Positions 33,696 to 42,466 of a DNA stretch of 45,689 nucleotides are shown in pieces. How positions within the stretch are numbered: the stretch's first letter is position 1; every line of letters starts with the position of its first letter. The stretch spans positions 1 through 45,689 of the forward strand of contig CAZQDP010000008.1 of assembly GCA_964592375.1 (NCBI GenBank), read 5' to 3'. Made by a program: the position numbers and the translations under genes. The notes beneath the pieces are model-generated. The model saw only the letters and a list, made by a program, of their open reading frames with translations. It was not told the DNA's origin and did not search any database. Source of the stretch: CAZQDP01 sp964592375. Lineage in GTDB: Bacteria; Bacillota; Clostridia; RUG12999.

Positions 33696-35054
33696 GTGAG
33701 TATAGAAACAAACGATGGGATAGTGGAAGGCGTTCATGGATATGGCACGGAAGAAAAGTGGATAAAGCCTTCACCACGTATTTTAGAGCATTTAGAATGG
33801 TTCATGGATCAAAAAGTGGGTATTATGATGCACTTTGGGCTTTATTCCCAATTGGGAATTATTGAGTCTTGGCCGCTTGTTGATGATGATAAGTCCTGGT
33901 CAAGAGCAAATATTGATTGGGAGCAGGATGGAGATAAGTTTAGGGAAACCTATTTTTCCTTGAATAAGTCTTTCAACCCAGTGGCCCTTCAACCGCATCA
34001 ATTAGCCGATATTGCAGATAGAAATGGATTTAAGTATTTGTGCTTTACGACCAAGCACTGTGAAGGATTTTGTCTTTGGGATACCAAAACAACCGATTTT
34101 AAATCAACCAATTCCGATTGCCCTTTTCACACACATCAATATGCAAATATTGTAAAGCATGTTTTTAATGCATTCAGAGAAAAGGGAATGGGTATTTCCT
34201 GCTATTATTCAAAAGCTGATTGGCATAGTCCATATTTTTGGGCACCTGATATGGATAGAAAAGTAGGACAATCACGACATGCTACGTATGATACAAAGGA
34301 GCATCCCGAGCTTTGGGAAAAATATATTCGGTTTTGCCATGAACAAATTCTGGAGCTGGTAAGTGAGTATGGGAATATTGATGTGCTATGGCTTGATGCA
34401 GGAAATATCAAGAAAGAATTCGGGCAGGATATTCGCCTTAGTGAGGTGATTGAAAAGGCGAGGGAAATTCAGCCTAACCTTATTGTTGCTAATCGATGTG
34501 CGGGGGATGAATTCGAGGATTTTTTAACACCGGAACAAGTAATTCCGCCAAGTCCTATTTTTGTACCGTGGGAGGCTTGCATCACACTATCAAAAAAGAG
34601 CTTCAGTTATTTTTATGATGATGATTATAAAAGCTTTGAAGAAGTTATTTCAATTCTGATCAATGTTATTTGCAAGGGAGGAAATTTACTTCTCAATGTT
34701 GCGCCAACCGGAAGCGGACAATACCCGCCGAAAATCATTGAAAAACTAGATCAAATTGGAGCGTGGCTTCGAAAATATGGCAATGCAGTATATAAAACCC
34801 GTGTTTGTGCCCCATACAAAAAAGATGGGATTGCATATACCCAAAACAAAGAAAGTGTGTTTGCCTTTGTAGATAATAAGCAAGGCGAAATTTCCATTTC
34901 TACGAATGAAAAGATAGAAAAAATTATCTGTATGACAACAGGCAAGGAAATTCATTTTATTCAAAAAGGAAATGAAATTATCTTTCACCAAGAGCAGACA
35001 AATGAATTCGTGGTGGTTTACAATCTAATCAAGGGAGATATTTGTGATGATTAG
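33696..35054 (+). CDS. GH29-family alpha-L-fucosidase
   Basis: 452 residues. GH29 enzymes release alpha-L-fucose by a retaining mechanism. Conserved parts: WFMDQKVGIMMHFGLYS (about 35-52), CFTTKHCEGFCLWDT, GISCYYSKADWHSP and the nucleophile strand DVLWLDAG with Asp234. The C-terminal beta domain is short. There is no signal peptide, so it acts inside the cell on imported oligosaccharides. The GTG at 33696 sits five bases after GGGGGAG; the in-frame GTG at 33690 overlaps that site. It overlaps the next gene by 8 bp, so translation is probably coupled. It is the first gene of the locus with a UroD-like protein and a secreted beta-helix protein. Confidence 0.92.
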   Translation: MSIETNDGIVEGVHGYGTEEKWIKPSPRILEHLEWFMDQKVGIMMHFGLYSQLGIIESWPLVDDDKSWSRANIDWEQDGDKFRETYFSLNKSFNPVALQPHQLADIADRNGFKYLCFTTKHCEGFCLWDTKTTDFKSTNSDCPFHTHQYANIVKHVFNAFREKGMGISCYYSKADWHSPYFWAPDMDRKVGQSRHATYDTKEHPELWEKYIRFCHEQILELVSEYGNIDVLWLDAGNIKKEFGQDIRLSEVIEKAREIQPNLIVANRCAGDEFEDFLTPEQVIPPSPIFVPWEACITLSKKSFSYFYDDDYKSFEEVISILINVICKGGNLLLNVAPTGSGQYPPKIIEKLDQIGAWLRKYGNAVYKTRVCAPYKKDGIAYTQNKESVFAFVDNKQGEISISTNEKIEKIICMTTGKEIHFIQKGNEIIFHQEQTNEFVVVYNLIKGDICDD

Positions 35055-36282
35055 CAAAAAGGATAAAACAAATTTTCGCGAGCTTATGAAAGAGTATGCA
35101 GAAATCGCTTTTTTAGATGTGCATCAGAAAACCATCAAAAGATGGAAAAGGTTTAACGGATTAAAAGATATGGCGCCAATGATGATGATAGATCAAATTC
35201 CATGGAATGAAATGAATGTTCACGATGAGCTTACATTAAAGTGTGAAGATTTATATCTTCAAGGCCATGAATTTCGCATCAGAAAAGAGCTTTATAAGTG
35301 GAAGCACTTCCCATGCGATATGGTTATTTCTCCATATTTTCCACTGCAAAAAGTTTTTTCGGATACAGGCATTGGGGTAAAGAGCGAATATGCGGAAAGT
35401 GATCAAAATAGCGAGCATGCGCTAACGCATACGTTTAAAGACCAGCTGTGCGACATGGCGGCACTTGAAAAGTTGCATTTTCCTATCATTCAATATGATA
35501 AGGAAAAAAGCATGGCGCAAAAGGAGGAAATGGAAGAGCTCATAGGCGATATTATTCCGGTTCGTTTAAATGGTATTGGCATTTGGGCGGCAGTTTGGGA
35601 TGAAATTGTTTTGTGGCGAGGAGCGGAGGCGGTGCTTTATGATTTTATGGATAGACCGGAATTTGTTCATGCGCTCATGAAGAAAATAATGTCTATCAAA
35701 ATGAATACATTAGACCAATATGAAAGAGAAAATCTATTGGAGCCCATGCTCAATATTGTGCACTGCGCAGGTGCATATACAGATGAATTGCCGGGGGAAG
35801 ATTTTAATGAAAATCATACGTTGGCAAAAAACTGTTGGGCGGCCGGCGCGGCACAAATTTTTTCTGAAATTTCGCCTGCCATGCATGATGAATTTGAAAT
35901 TGCGTATCTCAAGCCCTATTATGAGCGTTTTGGACTTGTAAACTACGGTTGTTGTGAACCGCTGCATCATAAAATTGATATTGTTTCTAAAATAAAAAAT
36001 ATTCGAACCATTTCCTTTAGCCCTTGGGCAAATGTAGAGATTGCCGCGGAATGTATGGGAAAAAAATATATTATGGCGAGAAAGCCTAATCCTTCGGTGC
36101 TTGCCATGGATAGCTTTGATGCAAAAGAAGTGGAGAAAGATATTGTAAAAACCCTTAAAGCATGTGCAAATAGTGGGACGCCATGCGAATTTATCTTAAA
36201 GGATATTAGTACTGTTAAGAATGACCCACAAAGATTAACGCAGTGGTATCAAGTGGTTAAATCAACAATCGACAGTTTTTAA
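35047..36282 (+). CDS. Uroporphyrinogen-decarboxylase-fold (MtaA-like) protein
   Basis: 411 residues; an adjacent GTG at 35044 is an equally possible start, with AAGGGAG upstream. It belongs to the UroD/MtaA-like superfamily. The N-terminal MMMIDQIPWNEM region, IVHCAGAYTDEL (about 235-246) and NYGCCEPLHHKIDIV (about 299-313, adjacent Cys302-Cys303) are visible. The last matches a subgroup often found beside glycosidase genes, in which His/Cys residues probably bind a metal. True heme enzymes are shorter and lack this pattern. Relatives transfer methyl groups to or from corrinoids or thiols. The role in this fucosidase operon is unknown; removal of methyl groups from O-methyl sugars is speculative. 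Confidence 0.82.
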   Translation: MISKKDKTNFRELMKEYAEIAFLDVHQKTIKRWKRFNGLKDMAPMMMIDQIPWNEMNVHDELTLKCEDLYLQGHEFRIRKELYKWKHFPCDMVISPYFPLQKVFSDTGIGVKSEYAESDQNSEHALTHTFKDQLCDMAALEKLHFPIIQYDKEKSMAQKEEMEELIGDIIPVRLNGIGIWAAVWDEIVLWRGAEAVLYDFMDRPEFVHALMKKIMSIKMNTLDQYERENLLEPMLNIVHCAGAYTDELPGEDFNENHTLAKNCWAAGAAQIFSEISPAMHDEFEIAYLKPYYERFGLVNYGCCEPLHHKIDIVSKIKNIRTISFSPWANVEIAAECMGKKYIMARKPNPSVLAMDSFDAKEVEKDIVKTLKACANSGTPCEFILKDISTVKNDPQRLTQWYQVVKSTIDSF

Positions 36283-36309
36283 GATTTTAAAAATTGGAGG
36301 AGAATACCT

Positions 36310-39300
36310 ATGAAAAAGTTAACGTCATTATGTTTGGCTATAGCACTGCTTGGCGGCGGTTTATCGTTTTCGGCTATGGCGGTAGGGAAGACCATTGTAG
36401 AAAGTGATTTTTCTACTTCAGTTAAAGGTATTGGGCTTTTGCCTAACCAAAGGGCTGAAATTACAGTAGACCCTATAGATAGCAGTGATAAGGTTATCCT
36501 TTTAGAAAAAATTGATGAGTCTAAGACGGGTGAGGCGTCCATGGCGCAGCTGAGCATTGAATTTCCTGATCAAAAAGGGATATTTACTGTAGAGGCAGAT
36601 GTGTATTTGGATAAAGGTGCCTTATGGTTCGTGGCAACAGAAGGAGCGGTATTTCCATATGGGCCCGGCATGGTATTTGGGCCAAACTTACTCGCCTTTG
36701 ATGGGAGTGCGCAGACAGGTAAGGGTGTAGGTATTGCAAAAGGCACATGGCAAAGAATTGCTGTTGAGATCAATCCGATTAGCGGCACATATGCAGTCTA
36801 TTGCAATGGAAAGCTCGAAAATGAGATAGCCTTCAAATTTAGGAATGAAAGTCTTAAAAGTATTAATAAAGCAATTCTCAGGACCCCAAGCGGTAAAGAC
36901 GAAGGCAAGCTGTATGTTGATAATGTAAAGGTATATGAAGGAGCTTGTGATAAGGCATCTACAATTACAAAAAAAACAATGGACATATCAACAATACCGA
37001 CGCCAACGCAAGATCCAAATAGCCCGGCAGATGAAAGTAAATATGAAATGAAAAACAATGCAAAAATGAAAGAATTTTACGTTTCTCCTACAGGCAGTGA
37101 TGCAGCCGGCGGAACAAAAGAAGCACCTTTTCAAACCATTGAAAAGGCAGTGCAAGCGGTATCGGCATTAACATCTGCTATGACAGGCGACATTATTGTC
37201 AATATCATGCCGGGTGAATATTATATAAAAAAATCCATTAAGCTTGGCGCAGGTGATAGTGGCAAGGGGGATTATCAAATTGTCTATAAAGCGGTTGAAG
37301 GCCCCACAACGGTAAGACTTTTTGGCGCAAAAGCCCTTTCAGGATGGACGAAGGATAAAGGTGACATTTGGAAAACGAAGGTAGACAATGATTTTTATAC
37401 ATTATATGAGCAGGATACAAGAGCGATTAAAGCACGATACCCCAATAGAGAATACAATCCTGAGTATGCAACATCAAGAGCACCATATCTACTGACAAAC
37501 GACCCTGATACCAAAGGGTTTGATAAGATTATCTATAAAGCAGAAGACTTAAAGGATATTACCTTTCTTGATTATGCAGATGCCAATATTGTGGTATGGC
37601 CTTGGAATAAAGCGGACTGGAATATGTGGACTTCTCCGATTGAAAGTATAGATAAGAGCAAAAACACAATAACCGCCAAATACAAAGTGCCAAGCACACC
37701 AATTGGCTTAAATGCCAGATATTATATTGAAGGCATGTATGAGCTTTTAGACGCTCCGGGTGAATTTCATCTCAATAGAAGTACGAAAACGTTATATTAC
37801 ATTCCGAGAAATGGTTCAGACCCTAATCAAGAAGTGAAAGTTTATGCGCCAACAACACAAGAATTGTTTGCACTGAGCAATGCAAGGAATATTGTTTTTG
37901 ATGGCATTTCCTTTGAAAAAACTGACTTTGTTGATGGCATGAAGAGTTGGTATGAACACTGGGGCGATAAGGATATTTGGAAAGGGGCTATTACTTTTTC
38001 AAATGTTTCCGAGGTTAAAATTACTCACTGTCGGTTTAAAAATACCGGTCTTACCGGTGTATTTATGAAAGATAGTGCAAAATATAACTACATTGCCAAT
38101 TCCTTATTTGAAAATATTGGGAATAGTGGTGTGGTGATGATAACTGGCGTAGGTGAAAATATGAAGTATAATAAGATTGAAAATGTACTCATTCACGACA
38201 TCGGTGAAAATTCGGTTGATTGTGCCGGCGTGAACATTTTCACCGGTCAGGGCAACATAATAACCAATGTTGAAGTGTATAATAGTCCACGTTATGGTGT
38301 ATCTATTCGTGGCGGTGCGCCATCGTATGGGTGGTGGAAAAAACCTGATGATTTAAATAATGAAAAATACAGCGGTAGAAGCAGAAACAATATTGTTAAA
38401 AATTCGAAGTTTTACGAAACAAACCAAGACAGTGGCGACACCGGTTCCATTCACACTGCGGGAGTGAGCTTCGGAGTTGCGCCGTATAACACCAATTATT
38501 TTGAAAATCTTTATATTGACAGTATCTATGCGCATCCTTCCATGAAGGACTGGGGGCCAAATGGGATATTTGCTGATTATCAAAGCTTTGGGCAAAGCTA
38601 CAAAAATATCAAAATTACAAATCAGGCAGGTGGTGAATACCCGCAAGCGCCGGCAACTTTTACAAGCAAATCGCAATTGCGATACAATGAAACAGATCCG
38701 CTTACCGGCGAATACAACAATGTATCCTGGATGGATGGCTTTGATGATGGCAAAATGGACTATGTCAATATGGGACTTACCTCAGCATATCCGAGTTTTC
38801 TCATGCCGGATTTTGAAAAGATGAAAAAGGCTGTAATCTTGGAAGAAGGCGCAAGTGCAGCCATGGTTCGAGGCATACTCACCAGCATTGACACGAACAA
38901 TCCCGCAGTGATGCCAATTAACATTTCCGATAGGCTACTGGTTCCCATTCGTTTTATTGCAGAAAGCTTTGGTGCGGAGGTAACATGGAATGAACCCGTG
39001 GCAACAATCAAATTGGGTGATAAATTAATTGAATTTACTGAAAATCAAGCAGAAATGAAAATAAATGGCGCGGCAAAAGCAATTGATGTGCCCGTTCGAA
39101 TGATGAACGGCAGAACCATGGTGCCCATTCGTGCAGTGGCTGAAAGTCTTGGTATGGAGGTGGTATACCTTGATGGATTTGTAAGCATATCAGATAAAAA
39201 AGCTTTATTTGATCCTTTGCGTGATGATATGACCATCAAGCGTATAGGCACGCAACTACTCACCGGCTACAAGCCGCAAAACTTCAATTTCAAGCAAATA

Positions 39301-40503
39301 ACAACGGCCGGACTGAAAGATTATAGCGCTTCTTATACAATAAAAAAACCTGGAACAGGTATAATGGTAAGAACAAGTGCAGCGACCAATGCAGCATTTG
39401 TCGGCGTTGTGAATGTAGAAGGTGTGGGACTTCGTTTATATGAAAGATCAGATAATTACAAAATCCCAACCTTTACTGATTTGGGGATAACAGACGTGGC
39501 AGAAATAAAAATATTGTCTACGGGTGGAAAACTTATTATAAGTGCGGGGGACCTTCAGATATATAATAAAGAAAACCCATTTGTAATGCCTCTTGTCGGT
39601 GCGTATTCCATCGATGGCAGAGCAGATAGTATTGATATAAACTATGGCACAATCACATTGTCTGGCGGAAAGGCTGAAAAAATTGCACTATCTACAGTGG
39701 ATAATGTTTTGGAAAAAGATCAAAAATTGAAGCTTGTACTGAGCGCAGTGGATGAAAGCGGCAAGGCATACAATTTGCTTTCTGAAAAGCCTGAATTTAT
39801 CAGCTCTAATCCAACAGCTGTGGCCATTGAAGGTGGATTTGCAGTCGGCAAAGGTGTTGGCAAAGCTGTGATTTCCACCAAAGTTGAAATTGATGGCAAG
39901 GTATTTCATGCAGAAAAGGAATTGGAAGGGGTTTTATTTAATAAGGTACTCATCAATGAAGCCTTTGATAAAGAAACCTTTGCACAGGATGCTTGGAAAT
40001 TTACAGTGACAGACCAAACCAATGGATCCTATGTTAAGCTAAACGACGAAGGCAAGCTGGAGGTCAATGCACAAGCGGGAAAACTGATTAGTGCATTGCG
40101 TAGTTTTAATCAATTTTCGGGTAAAATTACAATTGAATTTGACTTCAAAGCTCAGTTTTCAAACACCGGCAAAAAGTCGGGCGCAATGCTTGCGTATTTA
40201 TTTGGTGACGGCAACACTTTTTGCGTTTCAACCTTTGCTTATGAAGGAACCTTCTCATACTTTGCAGATGGAGCAATGCACAATTTTGGAAAATGTGAAA
40301 GTGGCAAGGAGTATAAGATTAGAATTGATACCGATGTCACTGCAAACACCATGGATATATACGTGGACGGCATAAAAGAAGTAACCGGTGCAAAATTCAG
40401 AAATCCTGCACAGAGCCTTGGCGGCATTCAAGTTGGGTGCACCTCGGACGCTGAAGATACAAAGCTATGGTGGGATAATATCAAGGTAATCAAAGAGCAG
40501 TAA
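36310..40503 (+). CDS. Giant secreted right-handed beta-helix protein (GH141-like) with stalk and LamG domains
   Basis: 1397 residues with GGAGGAGAAT before the ATG and a signal peptide ending near residue 24 (AMA). Modules: LamG-like (about 28-215); DUF1565/beta-helix core (about 255-820) opening with KEFYVSPTGSDAAGGTKEAPFQT and carrying repeated short strands (NIVFDGISFEKT, YNYIANSLFENIGNSGVVM); stalk domain (about 860-965, LLVPIRFIAESFG and RTMVPIRAVAESLG); DUF1349-like; Ig-like (about 1120-1215); and C-terminal LamG-like. The beta-helix start resembles GH141 enzymes (fucosidase/xylanase) but could also be a polysaccharide lyase. It is last in the fucosidase operon, 27 bp after the UroD-like gene, so an extracellular enzyme feeding fucosylated oligosaccharides to the cell is a reasonable inference. 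The modules match the two giant proteins at 11981-21173. Confidence 0.83.
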   Translation: MKKLTSLCLAIALLGGGLSFSAMAVGKTIVESDFSTSVKGIGLLPNQRAEITVDPIDSSDKVILLEKIDESKTGEASMAQLSIEFPDQKGIFTVEADVYLDKGALWFVATEGAVFPYGPGMVFGPNLLAFDGSAQTGKGVGIAKGTWQRIAVEINPISGTYAVYCNGKLENEIAFKFRNESLKSINKAILRTPSGKDEGKLYVDNVKVYEGACDKASTITKKTMDISTIPTPTQDPNSPADESKYEMKNNAKMKEFYVSPTGSDAAGGTKEAPFQTIEKAVQAVSALTSAMTGDIIVNIMPGEYYIKKSIKLGAGDSGKGDYQIVYKAVEGPTTVRLFGAKALSGWTKDKGDIWKTKVDNDFYTLYEQDTRAIKARYPNREYNPEYATSRAPYLLTNDPDTKGFDKIIYKAEDLKDITFLDYADANIVVWPWNKADWNMWTSPIESIDKSKNTITAKYKVPSTPIGLNARYYIEGMYELLDAPGEFHLNRSTKTLYYIPRNGSDPNQEVKVYAPTTQELFALSNARNIVFDGISFEKTDFVDGMKSWYEHWGDKDIWKGAITFSNVSEVKITHCRFKNTGLTGVFMKDSAKYNYIANSLFENIGNSGVVMITGVGENMKYNKIENVLIHDIGENSVDCAGVNIFTGQGNIITNVEVYNSPRYGVSIRGGAPSYGWWKKPDDLNNEKYSGRSRNNIVKNSKFYETNQDSGDTGSIHTAGVSFGVAPYNTNYFENLYIDSIYAHPSMKDWGPNGIFADYQSFGQSYKNIKITNQAGGEYPQAPATFTSKSQLRYNETDPLTGEYNNVSWMDGFDDGKMDYVNMGLTSAYPSFLMPDFEKMKKAVILEEGASAAMVRGILTSIDTNNPAVMPINISDRLLVPIRFIAESFGAEVTWNEPVATIKLGDKLIEFTENQAEMKINGAAKAIDVPVRMMNGRTMVPIRAVAESLGMEVVYLDGFVSISDKKALFDPLRDDMTIKRIGTQLLTGYKPQNFNFKQITTAGLKDYSASYTIKKPGTGIMVRTSAATNAAFVGVVNVEGVGLRLYERSDNYKIPTFTDLGITDVAEIKILSTGGKLIISAGDLQIYNKENPFVMPLVGAYSIDGRADSIDINYGTITLSGGKAEKIALSTVDNVLEKDQKLKLVLSAVDESGKAYNLLSEKPEFISSNPTAVAIEGGFAVGKGVGKAVISTKVEIDGKVFHAEKELEGVLFNKVLINEAFDKETFAQDAWKFTVTDQTNGSYVKLNDEGKLEVNAQAGKLISALRSFNQFSGKITIEFDFKAQFSNTGKKSGAMLAYLFGDGNTFCVSTFAYEGTFSYFADGAMHNFGKCESGKEYKIRIDTDVTANTMDIYVDGIKEVTGAKFRNPAQSLGGIQVGCTSDAEDTKLWWDNIKVIKEQ

Positions 40504-40612
40504 TTGTTTCGCAATTGCAGAATTTTATAAGCAAGGCAAGCGGTAATAGATGAACGCAAGAGGATAGATGTAAAAGTATAAAAGAAATGTCAGCCGCGTA
40601 AAGCAAACCGAA

Positions 40613-40645
40613 ATTTCCACCCCCCTTGAACTGGGGGGTGGAAAT
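40613..40645 (+). other. Strong perfect hairpin without a U-tract
   Basis: ATTTCCACCCCCC (40613-40625) pairs with GGGGGGTGGAAAT (40633-40645), 13 bp with a seven-base loop. No T-run follows on the plus strand. It is the main feature of the 376-bp gap between the beta-helix gene and rpmG, and may stabilise the upstream mRNA's 3' end or act as a weak terminator. Confidence 0.6.
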
Positions 40646-40744
40646 ACAAAACCACCACAGCTTACAGTTTTACTAAAAAATGCGACAATTTGACTTAAAA
40701 TTTATCCCCAAAAGCAAGTCAAAAGCAAACTTTTCAAAAAAATA

Positions 40745-40773
40745 TTGACTTTAGGAAATGTTTGTGCTATAAT
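40745..40773 (+). promoter_or_regulatory. Sigma-A promoter of the rpmG-secE-nusG-rplKA unit
   Basis: TTGACT at 40745-40750 and TATAAT at 40768-40773 have a 17-bp spacer. The start near 40780 gives a leader of about 100 bases, with a small TGCC/GGCA hairpin (40852-40863) just before the ribosome binding site. Confidence 0.8.
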
Positions 40774-40879
40774 CAATTAGGCTGTGAGGGTCTTTTTTTT
40801 ATGCGGATTTAAAATGTTATATATGTAAGGTATATCATATTGTAAGTCAGGTGCCGTGTGGCAGAAGGGGGAAACGACA

Positions 40880-41029
40880 ATGAGAGTTAAGATTACAATG
40901 GCATGCAGCGAATGCAAACAAAGAAATTATAACACCATGAAGAACAAGAAGAACGATCCGGATAGGCTGGAAATGAGCAAGTTCTGCAGATTTTGCAAAA
41001 AGCACACACCGCATAAAGAAACAAAATAA
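40880..41029 (+). CDS. rpmG: Ribosomal protein bL33
   Basis: 49 residues (MRVKITMACSECKQRNYNT...). This is the zinc-binding form of L33, with CSEC (Cys9, Cys12) and CRFC (Cys36, Cys39). AGAAGGGGG precedes the ATG. It heads the standard rpmG-secE-nusG order. Confidence 0.96.
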   Translation: MRVKITMACSECKQRNYNTMKNKKNDPDRLEMSKFCRFCKKHTPHKETK

Positions 41030-41068
41030 GAAAGTGGCACATAGCGCCGCAAAAGGGAGTGAACACCA

Positions 41069-41293
41069 ATGCCGGATACAGCAGCGAAGAAAAACGGCTT
41101 TGCCAGTTTTGGCGAAAGCTTTATGCGTTTTTTTAGAGAAGTGAAATCGGAAATGAAAAAAGTAATATGGCCGACGCCGAAAGACATTACGAGAAACACA
41201 TCCATTGTTATCGGTGCAGTCATCGTGATTGGCATATTCGTGTGGGCGTTAGGTTTGTTATTTAACTATTTGGTATCCTTTATAGTAAAATAA
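41069..41293 (+). CDS. secE: Preprotein translocase subunit SecE
   Basis: 74 residues with one C-terminal transmembrane helix (about 45-70) after the conserved amphipathic segment FFREVKSEMKKVIWPTPKDI. SecE clamps SecY in the translocon. Short Firmicute form. It lies between rpmG and nusG. Confidence 0.96.
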   Translation: MPDTAAKKNGFASFGESFMRFFREVKSEMKKVIWPTPKDITRNTSIVIGAVIVIGIFVWALGLLFNYLVSFIVK

Positions 41294-41337
41294 TGCCCGA
41301 TTAATCATAGAGGGAGGAAGAAGAGCCTTCGTCATAC

Positions 41338-41880
41338 ATGGCTTTTCGTATTGGTATGATATCAGAGGCAAGATGGTATGTTATTCATACCTATTCCGGT
41401 TATGAAAAAAAAGTGGAAGCTAATATAAAAAAAATGATCGATAACCGCGGCCTTCATGAAGAGATTGTAGACATTCAGGTACCCGAAAAGGACGAAGAGG
41501 AAATCAAAGGGCAAGAGAAGAAAATTGTCAAGCGCAAAGTATTTCCCGGGTATGTATTTATTAAAATGGTCATGTCCGATTCTTCTTGGCACGCAGTGCG
41601 TAATATCCGTGGTGTAACCGGTTTCGTCGGTCCTGAGTCCAAACCCGTCCCACTGACTGAGCAGGAGCTTGCCAATATGAAGCTTGAGCTGCGCCATGTT
41701 GAGATTGACTTTGGAGTGGGCGATGTCATGCGCATCACCGAAGGGCCATTTGAAGGATATGTCGGTAAGGTCATTGAAATTCAATCGGACAAGCAGAAAA
41801 TCAAGCTTTCGGTTGATTTGTTTATGGGGAGAGAAACGGTTGTGGATCTGGATGTTACAGAGGTAGCTCATTTGGATTAA
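41338..41880 (+). CDS. nusG: Transcription termination/antitermination factor NusG
   Basis: 180 residues. The NGN domain begins at ARWYVIHTYSGYEKKVEANI. KVFPGYVFIKM and GVTGFVG are typical, and the C-terminal KOW motif reads EGPFEGYVGKVIEI. The start is not straightforward: AGGGAGGA lies about 20 bases before the ATG at 41338, with a possible GAAG/CTTC hairpin between them that would shorten the distance. The alternative ATG at 41356 has no ribosome binding site. Confidence 0.96.
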   Translation: MAFRIGMISEARWYVIHTYSGYEKKVEANIKKMIDNRGLHEEIVDIQVPEKDEEEIKGQEKKIVKRKVFPGYVFIKMVMSDSSWHAVRNIRGVTGFVGPESKPVPLTEQELANMKLELRHVEIDFGVGDVMRITEGPFEGYVGKVIEIQSDKQKIKLSVDLFMGRETVVDLDVTEVAHLD

Positions 41881-41926
41881 GGTTTTTAAAAGCAGTGCTT
41901 TTAAAGATATATGCTCGCAAGAGCAA

Positions 41927-41958
41927 GTGGGAGGATAGCAATATCCGCCAATTACCAC
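41927..41958 (+). promoter_or_regulatory. L1-type mRNA site upstream of rplK
   Basis: Outer stem GTGG (41927-41930)/CCAC (41955-41958) and inner stem GGATA-GCAA-TATCC, with a GA bulge on the 5' side and GCCAATTA on the 3' side. The same shape recurs before rplA at 42419-42451. A match to the known L1 autoregulatory site of the L11-L1 operon is inferred. A separate GCTC-GCAA-GAGC hairpin sits just upstream (41913-41924). Confidence 0.6.
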
Positions 41959-41981
41959 GTTTTTAAAGGAGGTTCAAAATC

Positions 41982-42407
41982 ATGGCTCAGAAGATTACAG
42001 GCTTTATAAAACTGCAGATAGCTGCAGGCAAAGCAACTCCTGCGCCCCCTGTTGGCCCGGCTTTAGGTCAGCATGGTGTAAACATTATGCAGTTTTGCAA
42101 GGAATTCAATGAAAGAACAGCAAAGGATATCGGGCTGATTATTCCCGTTGTCATCACGGTATACGGCGATAGATCCTTTAGCTTTATCACAAAAACCCCT
42201 CCCGCGGCCGTTCTAATTAAGAAGGCATGCAAAATCGAGAGCGGTTCCGGTGTTCCAAACAAAACAAAGGTTGCCAAAATTTCCATGGAAGCAGTCAAAG
42301 AGATTGCTCAGCAGAAGATGCCTGACCTCAATGCAGCATCTGTTGAAGCTGCTATGAAAATGATAGCAGGCACTGCCCGCAGTATGGGCGTCGTTGTTGA
42401 GGAATAA
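41982..42407 (+). CDS. rplK: Ribosomal protein uL11
   Basis: 141 residues, full length. The N-terminal domain has KLQIAAGKATPAPPVGPALGQHGVNIMQFC; the C-terminal RNA-binding domain contains GSGVPNKTKVAKIS. It binds the GTPase-associated centre of 23S rRNA. AAAGGAGG precedes the ATG. Confidence 0.97.
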   Translation: MAQKITGFIKLQIAAGKATPAPPVGPALGQHGVNIMQFCKEFNERTAKDIGLIIPVVITVYGDRSFSFITKTPPAAVLIKKACKIESGSGVPNKTKVAKISMEAVKEIAQQKMPDLNAASVEAAMKMIAGTARSMGVVVEE

Positions 42408-42418
42408 CAGTAAAAATA

Positions 42419-42451
42419 GTGGGAGGAGGCCGATGGCTTCCGCGAAACCAC
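42419..42451 (+). promoter_or_regulatory. Second L1-type mRNA site, between rplK and rplA
   Basis: Outer stem GTGG (42419-42422)/CCAC (42448-42451) and inner stem GGAGGC/GCTTCC (one G:T pair) with loop CGATG. It shares GTGGGAGGA...TCCG...ACCAC with the element before rplK, although the inner stem bases differ in compensating fashion. It lies directly before the AAGGAGG of rplA. Confidence 0.6.
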
Positions 42452-42466
42452 AAGGAGGTTTTGTAA

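Noticed and set aside
41310..41338. A third L1-type site before nusG
   Set aside because: It shares GGGAGGA and a CTTCG but lacks the GTGG/CCAC closing stem, so similarity may be only the ribosome binding site.
41362..41958. 198-codon minus-strand frame opposite nusG
   Set aside because: nusG is certain, and the frame also runs through the L1-type leader.
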